Assembly: GCF_000013025.1 (NCBI RefSeq)
Contig: NC_008358.1
Location: 2,108,001 to 2,172,000, forward strand
DNA from: Hyphomonas neptunium ATCC 15444
GTDB lineage: Bacteria; Pseudomonadota; Alphaproteobacteria; Caulobacterales; Hyphomonadaceae
Direction of reading: 5' to 3'
DNA length: 64,000 nucleotides
In this document: positions 40,861 through 50,087 of the stretch, piece after piece
Layout: each line of letters begins with the position of its first letter
How positions within the stretch are numbered: position 1 is the stretch's first letter
The notes under the pieces: generated by a model
Seen by the model: the letters and a program-made list of their open reading frames with translations, nothing else
The model's database searches: none
Told to the model about the DNA's origin: nothing
Made by a program: the position numbers and the translations under genes

Positions 40861-42155
40861 GTGGTGCGGGCGCCTTCGGTCTTGAGGCAGGCGACGCGAC
40901 ACCTCTGGTGGCGCACGCCAGCGCCATTCTGAGCCGTGGTGACTTTGCCACGGCGGCGGAAGCCCTGACAGCAAAGATGACGGCGGCGGGCGTCTCACGC
41001 CTGATGGTGCATTCAGACAATCCGTTCGATATTCTGCGCGCCATCGACGCCGCAAACCGCACGGGCGCTGACCTCTTTATTGCCCACACCAACCTTCCCG
41101 AAACGCATATCGATGCGGTGGTGAAGAAGTTCGGTGTGCAGATGATTGTGGCAGCCAATGACCGCGCAACGGAAGAAAGCGCCGTAGGGGCTGCTTCCGG
41201 GCTTATCTACATGATGACCTCAGGCACCACCGGCGCACCCAAGATTGCCTCGCACAGCCTGAACGCCCTGATGAGCCGCGCCAAGGCGGCGATGCACCCA
41301 GGAAACCGCGGCGCAAAATGGCTGCTCACCTACCAGCCGACAGGCTTTGCCGGTGTGCAGGTCCAGTTGACGGCTGTGGTTGGACGGGGCGTCGTTGTGG
41401 CGCCCGAACAGCGCACGCCGGCAGGATTTCTGGAAGCGGCAAAGGCGAATGGCGTTACGCAGATTTCGGCCACGCCGACCTTCTGGCGGGCCTTCCTTAT
41501 GGTGATCCGGCCAGGCGATCTGAACCTGCGCCAGATTACGCTGGGCGGCGAAGCAGCCGACCAGTCGACGCTCGACCGGATCAAGAAAGCCTTCCCCGAA
41601 GCGCGCGTCACGCATATCTATGCCTCGACCGAAGCGGGCGTTGTTTTCTCCGTACACGATGGACGCGAAGGCTTCCCCGCCGAATGGCTTGAGACCGAGA
41701 CGCAGGGCGTCACGATGCGCGTCAGCGATGGATTCCTGCACATTCGCACGCCCAACGCGATGGGCGGGTATGTGTCGGACACCGCGCAGCCAAAACTGGA
41801 CGATGGCTGGCTGGCAACGGCTGACCGCGTTGAAATCCGAGGGGATCGCGCCTTCATCGTCGGCCGCGACGACAGCACGATCAATGTTGCCGGCTCCAAG
41901 GTTTATCCGCTGATGGTGGAGCAGTTCCTGCTGCGCCAGGCGGGCGTCATCGAGGCGCACGTCTACGGCGTTTCCAATCCGATCAGCGGCCAGCTAGTCG
42001 CCGCTGATGTCGTCATCGAACCGGGGCTCGACCCCGCCGCGACCCGCAGCGCCATTCTCGCTGCCTGCCGCGAAAACCTCGCTCAATATCAGGTTCCGCG
42101 CGCCTTCAAGGTGGTTGACGCCATCGCTGTGCGTGAATCTGGCAAGAAAGGCTAA
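40857..42155 (+). CDS. Adenylate-forming acyl ligase (ANL superfamily), short N-terminus
   Basis: A 432-residue ANL enzyme that would activate a carboxylic acid with ATP and load it on CoA or, given the context, on the adjacent carrier protein. Motifs: A3 YMMTSGTTGAPK (about 118-129), A5 YASTEAGVVF, A7 WLATADRVEIRGD, A8 VGRDDSTINVAGSKVYP, and A10 with the catalytic lysine in RESGKKG at the very C-terminus. It is about 60-100 residues shorter than typical members, mostly at the N-terminus, similar in size class to some DltA-like or MenE-like ligases. The substrate is unknown. Confidence 0.87.
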   Translation: MSGAGAFGLEAGDATPLVAHASAILSRGDFATAAEALTAKMTAAGVSRLMVHSDNPFDILRAIDAANRTGADLFIAHTNLPETHIDAVVKKFGVQMIVAANDRATEESAVGAASGLIYMMTSGTTGAPKIASHSLNALMSRAKAAMHPGNRGAKWLLTYQPTGFAGVQVQLTAVVGRGVVVAPEQRTPAGFLEAAKANGVTQISATPTFWRAFLMVIRPGDLNLRQITLGGEAADQSTLDRIKKAFPEARVTHIYASTEAGVVFSVHDGREGFPAEWLETETQGVTMRVSDGFLHIRTPNAMGGYVSDTAQPKLDDGWLATADRVEIRGDRAFIVGRDDSTINVAGSKVYPLMVEQFLLRQAGVIEAHVYGVSNPISGQLVAADVVIEPGLDPAATRSAILAACRENLAQYQVPRAFKVVDAIAVRESGKKG

Positions 42156-42160
42156 TACGC

Positions 42161-42925
42161 ATGACCGCGCCCGCAGCTTCTTCCCAAATGCGTCACGTTA
42201 TCGTCACCGGCGGCAGCCGGGGACTGGGCGCCGCCATGATCGACGGACTGCTTGCCGATGGCTACCGGGTCTCGACCTGCTCGCGCTCCAAATCCCCAAA
42301 CATCGAAGCCCTGATGGCCCATCCCGAGTATGGATCGCGGTTTTTCTGGCAGCGCTGTGAAGTGGGGGAAGCCGATCAGGTGGATGCGTTTGTGGACGCG
42401 GCCGTTGAATGGGCCGGAGAAGATGGCCTGTGGGGTCTCGTCAATAATGCCGGCGTCGCGCAGACGGGCATTCTCGCGTCTTTCCCAAATCGCGAGACCG
42501 AGAAAATCATTAAGGTGAACCTGTTTGGTGCCATCCAGGCCGCGCGGGCCGCTTCCGAGCATATGCTGCGCGCCAATAAAGGCGGGCGGATCATCAATAT
42601 CTCATCCATTATCGGCAGCCGGGGCTATAACGGCATGACGGCCTATTCAGCCTCCAAGGCCGGCATGGACGGCCTGACGCGCGCACTGGCGCGAGAGTTG
42701 GGCCGCCGGAAAATCACCGTCAATTCGGTCGCGCCGGGTTATGTGCTGACAGAGATGTCGTCCGTACTCACACCGGTTCAGCTCAACCAGATTGTGAACC
42801 GCACGCCGCTCGGCATGCTGGCGGATGATGAGGACGTTACCAATCTGGTGCGCTTCCTGCTGTCGGATGGCGCGCGGATGATCACCGGCCAGACAATCCT
42901 GGTTGATGGCGGCGTTTCCTGCTGA
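42161..42925 (+). CDS. Short-chain dehydrogenase/reductase (FabG-like)
   Basis: A 254-residue classical SDR with the NADP-binding VTGGSRGLGAAM, NNAGVAQ, ISSIIGSRG and the catalytic YSASKAGMDG. The end MITGQTILVDGG is FabG-like. In this operon it may reduce a 3-oxoacyl group on the dedicated carrier. It follows the ligase by 5 bases and is the last gene of the operon; the convergent GT87 gene begins at the next base. Confidence 0.88.
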   Translation: MTAPAASSQMRHVIVTGGSRGLGAAMIDGLLADGYRVSTCSRSKSPNIEALMAHPEYGSRFFWQRCEVGEADQVDAFVDAAVEWAGEDGLWGLVNNAGVAQTGILASFPNRETEKIIKVNLFGAIQAARAASEHMLRANKGGRIINISSIIGSRGYNGMTAYSASKAGMDGLTRALARELGRRKITVNSVAPGYVLTEMSSVLTPVQLNQIVNRTPLGMLADDEDVTNLVRFLLSDGARMITGQTILVDGGVSC

Positions 42926-44224
42926 TTACCCTTCCCGATTGCTGACCTGCTTTGCCCGCAAAAGGGCGAGCATTCCCAGGATGATCAGTGCGCCCCACAG
43001 CCAGTGGGATGCCACGAAATTGGACAAGGGCCCAAACCGCCCGACCGTCATGGAATGGCTGACAAAAGCCGTGCCCGCAGACAGGGCAAACGCGCCGACC
43101 AGGGGCCAACGCCACCCCGCCAGGACATCTCCGGGCCGGGTGCGAACCCACAGGGCAACGATCGCCGGCAATATCCAGACGTAATAGTGAACCCAGGATA
43201 CGGTAGAGACCACCATCGCCAGCGTGACGGCCATCATCAGCTCGATCTCGATGTCGTCATTTGTCGGCCGGGTCAGGCGTCTGGAATACCAGGCCGAGAA
43301 GACGGCGCCCAGAACCAGCAGAAGGGCGAGCCCCTGAGCCGCGAGACGGCCGGCCGCCGATAGCGTGTAGGGATCATAGTCGTGGCCCGCCGGGCCGCCG
43401 ACCTCGAACCGCGCGACCAGCCCCTGCAGGGTCTGATTGCCATACGCCGAAACCGTGCTGGACGCGTAGGGCGCAATGGTTGTTTCGTACCAGAGTACAT
43501 GCATGTCCCAGCCGAAAATCAGAAGGGACAGCGCTGCTGAGCCCGCGATGACGGCGGCGCCTCCGGCCACAACATTCCAGCGGCCACGGAGGAAATACAG
43601 AACACCGATCAACAGCAGGGCGGGCTTGATCACCGCCGCAACACCAAAGAGCGCGCCCGCAGCGAACCCCTTGCCCGAGCGCCCCATCGCCATGCCGCCA
43701 AGGATCAGCGCGAGGACAAAATGGGAGGTATTGCCGACCTTAAAGGAATAGAGGAGCGGACCGAAAACGCACAAGGCGAAGAAAAGCAGCGCGCTGTCGC
43801 GGCTGTCGAGCGCATACATCTTCACAAGCAGCCGCCAGATGAGGGCAACGACCGGCAGGCCGACAAGCGTGAGGAGGATGGCGCCTGTCATGGGAGACAT
43901 CAGCCCGAAGGGCGCGAACAGATACGCCACAATCGGCAGATTCACGAAGACCAGGGAGTCCGCGTCATACGCACCGGCGAGTGCCTGCGGACCATTCCAG
44001 ATTAGATCGCCCGCCAGCCAGTAGCATTTCACGAAATCCCAGAAGATGAATTCCGGTGATGGCAAAGTGTTCACGAACACGATCACCGTCATGATCGCGC
44101 CCCAGACGAGGGCAACCGGCCACATCAGGTGGCTGTAGCGTTCGGACCCCGCGAGCCTGAGGATCAGAAAAAACCCAAGGATCGCCCCCGCAAAGTGGAC
44201 GCCGTTGATCATTAATGAATGCAT
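42926..44224 (-). CDS. GT87/DUF2029-family membrane glycosyltransferase
   Basis: A 432-residue polytopic GT-C protein with about ten membrane helices. The first extracytoplasmic loop carries acidic residues in IFWDFVKCYWLAGD, where GT-C enzymes place their catalytic aspartate. The DUF2029/GT87 family includes mycobacterial PimE and the arabinosyltransferase AftC, which use polyprenyl-phosphate sugars. That makes it a plausible user of the donor made by the UbiA/GtrA pair next door, although it is convergent and not in that operon. The substrate is unknown. Confidence 0.83.
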   Translation of the reverse strand: MHSLMINGVHFAGAILGFFLILRLAGSERYSHLMWPVALVWGAIMTVIVFVNTLPSPEFIFWDFVKCYWLAGDLIWNGPQALAGAYDADSLVFVNLPIVAYLFAPFGLMSPMTGAILLTLVGLPVVALIWRLLVKMYALDSRDSALLFFALCVFGPLLYSFKVGNTSHFVLALILGGMAMGRSGKGFAAGALFGVAAVIKPALLLIGVLYFLRGRWNVVAGGAAVIAGSAALSLLIFGWDMHVLWYETTIAPYASSTVSAYGNQTLQGLVARFEVGGPAGHDYDPYTLSAAGRLAAQGLALLLVLGAVFSAWYSRRLTRPTNDDIEIELMMAVTLAMVVSTVSWVHYYVWILPAIVALWVRTRPGDVLAGWRWPLVGAFALSAGTAFVSHSMTVGRFGPLSNFVASHWLWGALIILGMLALLRAKQVSNREG

Positions 44225-44439
44225 TGAATGCCCCCGATATTTCGCAAAACCTTACTGAACACTCGCGCCCCTACCCCGACACTCGGTCCAGTTCCCGGTT
44301 CGGATCAAGCTGAATATGCGAAAGGAAGCAACGTGGGAGGGTAATATTGTGATGTAAATCCTGCATTCGGAAGCGGCTCACAGAGTATCAGAAGGCTGGT
44401 TGCAGGCCCCGCGCGGGTAGCGTAGGGAAACGCCCGGAT

Positions 44440-44524
44440 GCGGATGTGGCGGAATTGGTAGACGCACTGGATTTAGGTTCCAGCGCCGCAAGGTGTGAAG
44501 GTTCGAGTCCTTTCATCCGCACCA
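44440..44524 (+). tRNA. tRNA-Leu (anticodon UAG), CCA encoded
   Basis: The acceptor stem GCGGATG (44440-44446) pairs with CATCCGC (44514-44520), followed by discriminator A and encoded CCA. The anticodon arm CTGGA-TTTAGGT-TCCAG gives anticodon TAG for leucine CUN codons. A long variable arm (class II tRNA) and the T-arm GGTTCGAGTCC are present. A minus-strand frame across it is an artefact. Confidence 0.96.
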
Positions 44525-44623
44525 CGCTTCGCCCCAAGGGCTGCTTCAGGCCTCTGGTGTGCGGGGTGCCAGGCGCCATATGGACCTTATCCCCGTTCCC
44601 AACAGACCGTTTCCTCCGCCCCT

Positions 44624-45130
44624 ATGACTTTCCAGATCGTCCCCATGACGCCGGCGCATATTGCCGAGGCGGTTCGCGTGCAGGCGCAGGCCTTTACCGA
44701 GGATCTGCGGGAATCGCCGGAGGTATTCGCTGACCGGCTTTCGCGCTTCGGAGAGTATTACCGGGTCGCCTTCATGGAAGGCCGGATGGTGGGGTACATG
44801 ATCGGCTTTCCTTGGAAGCTTGGCGAAACACTGGTGAATAATGAGAAATTTCCGGCCGACCTGCCTGCGCCGGACTGCTTCTATATTCATGACATCGCCA
44901 TTCTGCCGGAAGCGCGCGGCGCGGGCATTTCCAAGGCAATGCTTGAGGACGCCTACAAGACAGCTCACAGGCTGGGCTTTGATGCAGTCAGCCTCGTGGC
45001 GGTCGGGCAGTCTGGCAGCTACTGGGACAATGCGGGCTATGTGCCCTACACGCTTGTAGGCCCGCGCAAGCTGGAGCGTATCGTTGATATTTACGGCCCC
45101 GGCGCACGCCTTATGGCATTGCCGATCTGA
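44624..45130 (+). CDS. GNAT-family N-acetyltransferase
   Basis: A 168-residue acetyl-CoA-dependent acetyltransferase. After an N-terminal strand and helix (FQIVPMTPAHIAEAVRVQAQ), the CoA-binding motif A is seen as FYIHDIAILPEARGAGISKAMLEDAY, and motif B near SGSYWDNAGYVPYT. The substrate is unknown. The start at 44624 gives the normal family N-terminus; an in-frame start inside the tRNA is rejected. It is nearly back-to-back with the convergent nnr gene (2 bases apart). Confidence 0.87.
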   Translation: MTFQIVPMTPAHIAEAVRVQAQAFTEDLRESPEVFADRLSRFGEYYRVAFMEGRMVGYMIGFPWKLGETLVNNEKFPADLPAPDCFYIHDIAILPEARGAGISKAMLEDAYKTAHRLGFDAVSLVAVGQSGSYWDNAGYVPYTLVGPRKLERIVDIYGPGARLMALPI

Positions 45131-45132
45131 GA

Positions 45133-46575
45133 TCAGCCCAGCTCGCCATGCAGCGCGCTGAGGATGACCGGGAGCTGCATCTCAATATCTTCGGCGATCA
45201 GACCCGCGCCGACACGGCGGCCAGCCTCTCCGTGCAGCCAGCATCCGATGGCGGCGGCAACGAACGTATCCACACCCTGCGCCATGAAACCGGCAATGAT
45301 GCCAGCCAGCACATCACCCGAGCCTGCCGTGGCCAGCCAACGGGTAGCGTGCGTATTGACGAGCGCATTGCCATCAGGTTGGGCGATCACGGTGTCGGCG
45401 CCCTTAAGGAGGATAACGCAGCCCGCCTTGGCGGCCGCAGCGCGGGTCGCCTGAACCTTGTTGTCGCTGGTGGCGAGCAGGTCTCCAAACAGGCGGGAGA
45501 ATTCGCCCTCATGCGGCGTAAGGATGTCTGTGGGGCGGAGCTGCTTGAAGAGAACTTCGGGGTCCTCGCCGAAGGCCGTGAGGGCATCTGCATCAAGGAC
45601 TACGCGCGCCGGGCCTTTGAGGATTGCTTCGACATTGGCGCGGGTAGCATCGGTGACCCCTGCCGCCGGGCCAATGACCATTGCCGTTGAGCGCGCCGCA
45701 TAGGCGGCCAGGTCGTCCGGCGTCACGAAGGGCGCAAGCATGATGGCAGTCAGGTGAGCGGCATGCACGCCTGCTGCGTCGGGCGGAGACAGCATCGTTA
45801 CTAGGCCGGCCCCTGCGCGCAGGCCTGCCTTGGCCGTGAGACGCGCGGCGCCTGTGTTCCAGGGACCGCCACTGACGACCTTGAGATGCCCCCTCTGATA
45901 CTTATGCACGCCAAAGCCGGGCTGGGGCATCTGACTGTGCCAAAGCGCCGGGCTGTTCTCGGCCAGCGCCGTTTTCACCGGCACGCCGATGTCAGCCACC
46001 ATGACGACGCCGGAGAAGGCTGATCCCGGCAGAAGCACATGCGCCGGCCGAAGGGCGGCAAAGGTAAGGGTAGCCTCGGCCTGGAAGGCCGGGCCAAGCG
46101 GTTTGCCGGTGTAGCCGTCTATGCCGGAGGGCACGTCCACCGAGATGACCCTGCCGCCGCGCTGGGCAAGTTCGGCTGCAGCGCCTTCGAGGGGGCGTGT
46201 GAGACCGGCGCCGTAGAGCGCGTCGACGATGAGTTCAGGCTGGCTTTTCAGGGCGTCTTCAAGTTTGTGGACGGGGCCCTCCCACGCGCTGGCGGCCTTG
46301 GCCGTATCCCCAGTGAGTTCGCTGACCGGAAGGACGGAATAGACCTCAACCTTGCGCCAGAGTTTGGCGAGCGCAGCTGCAGCGATAAAGCCATCGCCGC
46401 CATTGCCGCCTGGCCCGCACAGCACCTGAATTTGGCCGTCGGGCCAATGGGCGTGTACAAACTCGGCCACCGCCTCGCCTGCCCTCTGCATCAGGGTGAA
46501 CCTGTCGGTTCCGGTGTTGAACACGGCTTGCTCGGCGGCAAGCATCTCCTGCGGTGTCAGTATTGGCCTTCCCAT
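45133..46575 (-). CDS. nnr: Bifunctional NAD(P)H-hydrate epimerase / ADP-dependent dehydratase
   Basis: Repairs damaged NADHX and NADPHX. The 480-residue protein has an N-terminal YjeF epimerase domain (about 1-205; CGPGGNGGDGFIAA, ISVDVPSGIDGYTGK) and a C-terminal ribokinase-like dehydratase (about 225-475; LTPHEGEFSRLFG, ATAGSGDVLAGIIAGF). The ATG at 46575 follows the histidine phosphatase stop by 7 bases; a longer start would overlap that gene. It is the last gene of a coq4-phosphatase-nnr run. Confidence 0.94.
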   Translation of the reverse strand: MGRPILTPQEMLAAEQAVFNTGTDRFTLMQRAGEAVAEFVHAHWPDGQIQVLCGPGGNGGDGFIAAAALAKLWRKVEVYSVLPVSELTGDTAKAASAWEGPVHKLEDALKSQPELIVDALYGAGLTRPLEGAAAELAQRGGRVISVDVPSGIDGYTGKPLGPAFQAEATLTFAALRPAHVLLPGSAFSGVVMVADIGVPVKTALAENSPALWHSQMPQPGFGVHKYQRGHLKVVSGGPWNTGAARLTAKAGLRAGAGLVTMLSPPDAAGVHAAHLTAIMLAPFVTPDDLAAYAARSTAMVIGPAAGVTDATRANVEAILKGPARVVLDADALTAFGEDPEVLFKQLRPTDILTPHEGEFSRLFGDLLATSDNKVQATRAAAAKAGCVILLKGADTVIAQPDGNALVNTHATRWLATAGSGDVLAGIIAGFMAQGVDTFVAAAIGCWLHGEAGRRVGAGLIAEDIEMQLPVILSALHGELG

Positions 46576-46582
46576 AGGGGCC

Positions 46583-47122
46583 TCATAGCACGCGGGTTGC
46601 GGATTCGCTCCCGTATTCTGCAACGCGCAGCACACCGCCGCGGCGCTCCAGCCGCGTGACCGAGCAATGGCCCGGCCGGAAGACCGTTACCCGGTCATCG
46701 CCTTCCAGTGCGCCAACGAGCGCATTGATCGCGACAAAGTGAGAAAATACGGCAGTGCCGTCCGGCAATTCGGAGACAGTTTTGGACATATTGAGACGCC
46801 AGGCGACAAGATCAGCGCCCGCCTGAGTCCATGTGCCGGCCATCAGCCCCCGCAACCAGGACACGCGGTCCTCGATACCGTCAGGCGTGGAGATTTCGGA
46901 AACGTCCGGCACGACCCGCGCGGTCAGCCCGGCACGGGTCTCAAATGGCTGTGCCGTTTCGCGGCAGCGCTGCATAGGGCTGGTGATAGCGGTGGTGGCG
47001 CCCAGCTTTGCGAGGATCTCAGCGGCGGCTTCAGCCTGCCCCTTGCCCAAATCGCTGAGGCCGGGATCGGGGTGGTCACCCCAACTCGCGGCAGCTTCGC
47101 CATGACGGATAAGAAAGATCAC
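46583..47122 (-). CDS. Histidine phosphatase family protein (SixA/phosphoglycerate-mutase-like)
   Basis: A 179-residue protein of the histidine phosphatase superfamily. The catalytic RHG motif is at the very N-terminus (VIFLIRHGEAAASWG), followed by LSDLGKGQAEAAAEIL and SPMQRCRETAQPF with the second arginine; the second histidine is in AVFSHFVAINALVG. The start is a GTG at 47122 that overlaps the coq4 stop codon as GTGA. Its size and fold match SixA-like protein or small-molecule phosphatases; the substrate is unknown. Confidence 0.87.
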   Translation of the reverse strand: MIFLIRHGEAAASWGDHPDPGLSDLGKGQAEAAAEILAKLGATTAITSPMQRCRETAQPFETRAGLTARVVPDVSEISTPDGIEDRVSWLRGLMAGTWTQAGADLVAWRLNMSKTVSELPDGTAVFSHFVAINALVGALEGDDRVTVFRPGHCSVTRLERRGGVLRVAEYGSESATRVL

Positions 47123-47928
47123 GCGGCCGCTTGCTCGCGCAGCTTGCCGGCATCGGCGAGTTGGGTCTCGGCGCTGTAGCCATGGGCGGTGAGCACATCC
47201 AACGCGCGGCGGTAGGCCACCGGCGGCTTGATGCCCAGACGGGCGCGGGCGTCTTCGAGCGGTTCTTTCATGAGGGCGATAATGTCCTGGCGCATGATTT
47301 TCTGGGCGGCCGCGCCATTGCGCTTGCCTTCCCAGAAGCAATCCATGATTCGGGCTGCCTTTGGTGCATTTTTCGCGATCGTGCGGCAGCCCATGAAGGC
47401 GATGAACAGCACACCATTGCCGGGGTTCTGGCTGTAGGTGAACGCCAGCAGCGAAGCTTCGCCCAGCGCATCCCGGTTATAACCGGAGAGAACGTGGAAA
47501 AGGTCGTGTGTATCGCGCAGGCGATTGCCGAACCACAGATAGTCGTCGTCAAAGTCCGGCTGGCCGGCGCGGTGCTTGTTGCTCTCTTCGACGAGGCCTT
47601 GCGCGGTAAGACCTTCGCGCTCCATGAACTCGACATACGCGCGCCCGACGGTCCCCTCGGGAAGCTTCTTGATCCAGGAATGGTCGTCCAGAACTGGCGG
47701 CAGATAGGCGCGCTCTTTCAGAAGGCGGCGACCTTCGGGACTGGCGACAAACGCGGCAAAGTTCTTTTCGAAAGAACTCCCGTTCAAAGCCTCAATGATA
47801 TGAAAGACCTGTTCAGTGTCTTCCTTGTTCGCAATCAGCTTCTGCATGTGGCCCCAAGCCTTGAGCGGCTGGAAGCGGGACCGTTTGCGATCCGGATGGA
47901 CGACGATTTCCAGGTCCTGAACGGTCAT
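47119..47928 (-). CDS. coq4: Coq4-family ubiquinone biosynthesis protein
   Basis: A 269-residue protein matching Coq4. The hallmark is NRLRDTHDLFHVLSGYNRDA, containing the zinc-type HDxxH, followed by LGEASLLAFTYSQNPGNG. Coq4 takes part in the ring decarboxylation/hydroxylation step of coenzyme Q synthesis in eukaryotes and alphaproteobacteria. The start at 47928 gives MTVQDLEIVVHPDRK; a TTG at 47937 would add three residues. A TGACGC-type palindrome lies 65 bases upstream. Confidence 0.88.
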   Translation of the reverse strand: MTVQDLEIVVHPDRKRSRFQPLKAWGHMQKLIANKEDTEQVFHIIEALNGSSFEKNFAAFVASPEGRRLLKERAYLPPVLDDHSWIKKLPEGTVGRAYVEFMEREGLTAQGLVEESNKHRAGQPDFDDDYLWFGNRLRDTHDLFHVLSGYNRDALGEASLLAFTYSQNPGNGVLFIAFMGCRTIAKNAPKAARIMDCFWEGKRNGAAAQKIMRQDIIALMKEPLEDARARLGIKPPVAYRRALDVLTAHGYSAETQLADAGKLREQAAA

Positions 47929-47992
47929 TTCGAGCAATCCTCACAAATTCTCAGCTTGACGCGACGTAGCACAAACTTACGCCGCCGATAAG

Positions 47993-48006
47993 TGACGCTA
48001 GCGTCA
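47993..48006. promoter_or_regulatory. TGACGC-TA-GCGTCA palindrome between coq4 and glnB
   Basis: A perfect 14-base palindrome in the divergent gap, 65 bases upstream of the coq4 start and 174 bases upstream of glnB. It shares its two arms with the sites at 10073 and 29633. Given the distance, it more likely controls coq4. Confidence 0.55.
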
Positions 48007-48038
48007 TTTTACTGCTTTTCCGTGAAAATTCTGGCGCC

Positions 48039-48071
48039 CAATCTTTAATCATGACTGCACAATCTTTAATC
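48039..48071 (+). promoter_or_regulatory. 12-bp direct repeat upstream of glnB
   Basis: CAATCTTTAATC occurs at 48039-48050 and again at 48060-48071, 21 bases apart, which is two helical turns. It lies 109-141 bases upstream of the glnB start codon. Two phased identical sites suggest cooperative binding of a regulator of glnB-glnA. No clear sigma-54 promoter or NtrC site is visible. Confidence 0.5.
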
Positions 48072-48152
48072 TCGCGATCAAAGGTAACCAAATTGCGGGC
48101 ACCCCCCTATCGCTTCAGACGGGAACACCTCATACGCACAAATGGACTCTAA

Positions 48153-48518
<366 letters not shown>

Positions 48519-48526
48519 TCGATCCC

Positions 48527-48557
48527 TGCGGGGCCGGCGTCTGACGCAGGCCCCGCA
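48527..48557 (+). other. Hairpin in the glnB-glnA spacer
   Basis: TGCGGGGCC (48527-48535) pairs with GGCCCCGCA (48549-48557), and the 13-base loop can itself fold as GCGT-CTG-ACGC. No T-run follows, so it is not a standard terminator. It may stabilise the mRNA end or tune the glnB to glnA ratio. Confidence 0.6.
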
Positions 48558-48597
48558 AAACCCCGCACCGAAAAACGCTCATTAGAAGGCAAAAAAA

Positions 48598-50001
48598 ATG
48601 GCAGACGATCTTCTCAAGCTTATGAAGGACCAGGACGTCCAGTATGTGGACCTGCGCTTCACCGACACGCGCGGCAAGCTGCAGCACGTGTCCTTCCACA
48701 AGGACATGGTGGACAAGAGCTTCTTCGAAGATGGCCAGATGTTTGACGGCTCCTCGATTGCTGGCTGGAAAGCCATCAACGAGTCCGACATGCTTCTGAA
48801 ACCGGACGCGAAAGGCGCGTTCATCGACCCGTTCTTCCAACAGACCACCCTTGTTGTGTTCTGTGACATTCTCGACCCGATCTCGGGCCAGGCTTACAGC
48901 CGCGACCCGCGCACGACCGCCAAGAAGGCAGAGGCTTACCTCGCCGCCTCCGGCGTTGGCGACACCGCATTCTTCGGCCCGGAAGCTGAGTTCTTCATCT
49001 TTGACGACGTGCGCTGGTCAACCGACCCGCACAACACGGGCTACTCGTTCGATTCGACCGAACTGCCGGCGAATTCCGGCCGCGAATATCCGATGGGCAA
49101 CCTCGGCCACCGCCCCGGCCCGAAGGGCGGCTATTTCCCCGTTCCGCCAATCGACTCCGAGCAGGACATGCGCGGCGAGATGCTGTCGATCATGGGTGAC
49201 ATCGGCCTTGAGCCAGAGAAGCACCACCATGAAGTGGCCCCGGCCCAGCACGAGCTTGGCCTGAAATTCTCGACGCTCACGGTCATGGCTGACCGGATGC
49301 AGCTCTACAAATACGTGATCCACCAGGTCGCCGCCTCTTACGGCAAAACCGCGACCTTCATGCCCAAACCGATGTTCAAGGACAACGGCTCGGGCATGCA
49401 CGTTCACCAGTCGATCTGGAAAGGCGGCAAGCCGCTCTTCGCAGGCGACAAGTATGCTGATCTCTCCGAGATGTGCCTCTACTATATCGGCGGCATCATC
49501 AAACACGCCAAGGCTCTGAACGCGATCACCAACCCATCGACCAACTCGTACAAGCGACTGGTCCCCGGCTATGAAGCGCCTGTGATGCTGGCTTATTCGG
49601 CACGCAACCGTTCGGCCTCGATCCGTATTCCTTACGGCTCGAACCCGAAAGCAAAGCGTATCGAAACCCGCTTCCCTGACCCGATGGCGAACCCCTACCT
49701 CGCCTTCGCAGCCCTGCTGATGGCTGGCCTCGACGGGATCGAGAACAAGATCCATCCGGGCGACGCGATGGACAAGGACCTCTACGACCTGCCACCGGCA
49801 GAAGCCAAGCAGATCCCGCAGGTCTGCGGCTCGCTGCGTGAAGCCCTGGCGGCCCTCGATGCCGACCGCGCCTTCCTCAAGAAAGGCGGCGTGTTCGACG
49901 ACGACCAGATCGATGCCTACATCGAACTGAAGATGGAAGAGAACATGCGTTACGAGCTTCATCCGCACCCGGTTGAGTTCGACATGTACTACAAGAACTA
50001 G
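48598..50001 (+). CDS. glnA: Glutamine synthetase type I
   Basis: Dodecameric enzyme that makes glutamine from glutamate, ammonia and ATP. The 467-residue protein is GSI-beta: [25 protein letters not shown], the [16 protein letters not shown] active-site loop, and the adenylylation site Tyr396 in [16 protein letters not shown]. Activity is thus expected to be controlled by GlnE/P-II as well as by transcription. A terminator follows at 50027-50055. Confidence 0.97.
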   Translation: MADDLLKLMKDQDVQYVDLRFTDTRGKLQHVSFHKDMVDKSFFEDGQMFDGSSIAGWKAINESDMLLKPDAKGAFIDPFFQQTTLVVFCDILDPISGQAYSRDPRTTAKKAEAYLAASGVGDTAFFGPEAEFFIFDDVRWSTDPHNTGYSFDSTELPANSGREYPMGNLGHRPGPKGGYFPVPPIDSEQDMRGEMLSIMGDIGLEPEKHHHEVAPAQHELGLKFSTLTVMADRMQLYKYVIHQVAASYGKTATFMPKPMFKDNGSGMHVHQSIWKGGKPLFAGDKYADLSEMCLYYIGGIIKHAKALNAITNPSTNSYKRLVPGYEAPVMLAYSARNRSASIRIPYGSNPKAKRIETRFPDPMANPYLAFAALLMAGLDGIENKIHPGDAMDKDLYDLPPAEAKQIPQVCGSLREALAALDADRAFLKKGGVFDDDQIDAYIELKMEENMRYELHPHPVEFDMYYKN

Positions 50002-50026
50002 ACCGCGGGGGTCTTGTTCTGGGCAG

Positions 50027-50055
50027 AGGCCGGCATCTTCGGGTGCCGGCCTTTT
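50027..50055 (+). terminator. Intrinsic terminator after glnA
   Basis: AGGCCGGCATC (50027-50037), a TTCG tetraloop, and GGTGCCGGCCT (50042-50052) form an 11-bp stem with one G-U pair, followed by TTTTCCTT. It ends the glnB-glnA transcript 25 bases after the stop codon. Confidence 0.85.
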
Positions 50056-50087
50056 CCTTGCCGCAAAGGCGTGTCACGTCATCGCGC

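Noticed and set aside
44388-44579. A 63-residue minus-strand frame containing SHLAALEPKSSASTNSATS
   Set aside because: This is the well-known translation artefact from the antisense of a tRNA-Leu gene.
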